NCBI GenBank assembly: GCA_029056055.1
Contig: JAIDCC010000052.1
Span: 1 to 64,000 of the forward strand
Direction: 5' to 3'
Length of the DNA stretch: 64,000 bases
Source: Duncaniella sp.
Lineage (GTDB): Bacteria; Bacteroidota; Bacteroidia; Bacteroidales; Muribaculaceae
The notes below the pieces were generated by a model. The model searched no databases. It saw only the letters and a list, made by a program, of their open reading frames with translations, and had not been told where the DNA came from. A program made the position numbers and the translations under genes. Positions 63,153-64,000 of the stretch are shown here, in pieces (within the stretch, counting starts at the first letter, position 1; each line of letters begins with the position of its first letter).

Positions 63153-63998
63153 TTAGTCATTGTCTTCTTCAGACAGTTGTTCCAGTGTTGATTCAATCTC
63201 TTCGATAGAAGGCAGGGAGCTTTTTATTTCAGTGGGAATTAGATTCGTAAGTTCGTATTGAGAAATACCGAGAGGGAGATTGTATCCCTCCAAGGAGTAC
63301 TGAGCCTCTATGTTATCTTTGTCCTTGCATATTAACAAGCCAATAGTCGGGTTGTCGTACTCCGTTTTCAGTTGATGGTTGACCGCTGAAACATAGAGTC
63401 CTAATTGGCCGAGGTGTGAAGCTTCAAATGACCCGGTCTTCAGTTCAATGCAGCAATATGCGTGGATGCGGGTATTGTAAAACAGTAGGTCTATGAAAAT
63501 TTCCTTTTCGCCGACTTGCATACGGTACTGTCTGCCCATGTAAGCGAAACCGGTGCCTAACTCCACAAGGAATTTTGTCACGTTGGCGACAAGAGCATCT
63601 TCCAGTTCCTTCTCATTATAGTCCTCCGTCATGGTCAGGAAATTGAACACGTATGGGTCTTTTGTTACCTGCTGGGCGAGGTCACTTTGTAATACCGGGA
63701 GCGTATTGCTGAAATTGGTAATGGCTTTCGCTTGACGCTCATAAAGGTCAGTGCCAAGAAAGTTCAGAAGCATATCGCGCCCCCAGTTATTTTCAATGAC
63801 CTTGCGGACAAAGAAGAGAGCCTTATGAGGATTCTTCTTACATTTGGATACTATTCGGCATTGGTGATCCCACGGGATAGAACAGATTTCCCTCAATAAA
63901 TCTTCAGCACACTGCCGACGATTAGGTTCGGAAGAATTTGCAGCAGCCTGCTGCAAATTCTCAATGAGTTGATTATATGTGCGATAAAAATCATACAT
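63153..63998 (-). CDS. DUF1016 (YhcG-type) PDDEXK protein, N-terminus beyond window
   Basis: 281 visible residues, cut by the window end. It shows the hinge (YRTYNQLIENLQQAAANSSEPN), then the nuclease half from IPWDHQCRI, with KNPHKALFFVRKVIENNWGRD and PDDEXK residues in IFIDLLFYNTRIHAYCCIELK. DNPTIGLLICKDKDNIEAQYSL matches the first DUF1016 protein. The N-terminal DUF1016 domain is missing from view. No restriction genes are seen nearby. Confidence 0.88.
   Translation of the reverse strand: MYDFYRTYNQLIENLQQAAANSSEPNRRQCAEDLLREICSIPWDHQCRIVSKCKKNPHKALFFVRKVIENNWGRDMLLNFLGTDLYERQAKAITNFSNTLPVLQSDLAQQVTKDPYVFNFLTMTEDYNEKELEDALVANVTKFLVELGTGFAYMGRQYRMQVGEKEIFIDLLFYNTRIHAYCCIELKTGSFEASHLGQLGLYVSAVNHQLKTEYDNPTIGLLICKDKDNIEAQYSLEGYNLPLGISQYELTNLIPTEIKSSLPSIEEIESTLEQLSEEDND
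63933..63961. repeat. 29-nt palindrome in the hinge of the second DUF1016 gene
   Basis: AGAATTTGCAGCAG / CTGCTGCAAATTCT around a single C. It has the same length, arm size and position as the palindromes at 36561-36679, but unrelated arm sequence. One copy only. Confidence 0.9.
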
Positions 63999-64000
63999 AT

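Overview
The window looks like a chromosomal segment of a Bacteroidales bacterium, most likely a Muribaculaceae-type gut species (family is an inference). Evidence: many promoters fit the Bacteroidota pattern TTTG, 20 bases, TAnnTTTG with few Shine-Dalgarno sites; a bamD plus Rpb6-type omega pair; DUF3244, DUF4827 and DUF4369 proteins; and a Wzc/Wza export locus. Coding DNA is G+C rich, with an AT-richer restriction island.

Layout. 0-17 kb: a DUF3298 lipoprotein, an orphan HigA-like regulator, nrnA / DUF4827 / glmM, an outer-membrane barrel, htpG, a carbonic anhydrase, creD, ffh-folD, panC-panD and a family-10-like glycosidase. 17-26 kb: bamD, omega, rpsO, a small membrane protein, a TPR signalling lipoprotein, DUF3244, an L,D-transpeptidase, guaB and a DUF362 lipoprotein. 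26-34 kb: an inferred operon of a thioredoxin-fold lipoprotein, a TamB-like giant, an AraC regulator with a metal-binding N-terminus, and a metal permease ending in the same kind of metal domain. 34-44 kb: a Spy-like protein, a nitroreductase, then a type I restriction-modification island (hsdM, hsdS, fic, hsdR) followed by a DUF1016 (YhcG-type) PDDEXK nuclease. 44-53 kb: mutS, tRNA-Gln, a 1 kb gene-free repeat array, a lipoprotein, a large TonB-type outer-membrane protein and initiator tRNA-Met. 52-64 kb: a Wzy-like protein, Wzc and Wza, a split ThrE exporter, an acetyltransferase, a NUDIX hydrolase, recQ, a WcaJ-type initiating transferase and a second DUF1016 gene cut by the window end.

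The most unusual layer is a dense set of palindromic repeats. (1) The hinge of the DUF1016 nuclease is encoded by three 45-bp tandem units, each holding a 29-nt palindrome; the arms differ between units but stay self-complementary. The second DUF1016 gene has one 29-nt palindrome at the same hinge. (2) MITE-like elements with inverted ends and a small central hairpin recur, including a near-identical inverted pair at 11154-11339 and 37024-37210; copies or part copies sit at both ends and at junctions of the restriction island and supply stop codons there. (3) REP-like palindromes fill 6315-6670 and 47055-47900. (4) Two intergenic insertions are flanked by duplicated terminator regions; one carries what may be a phage gene fragment.
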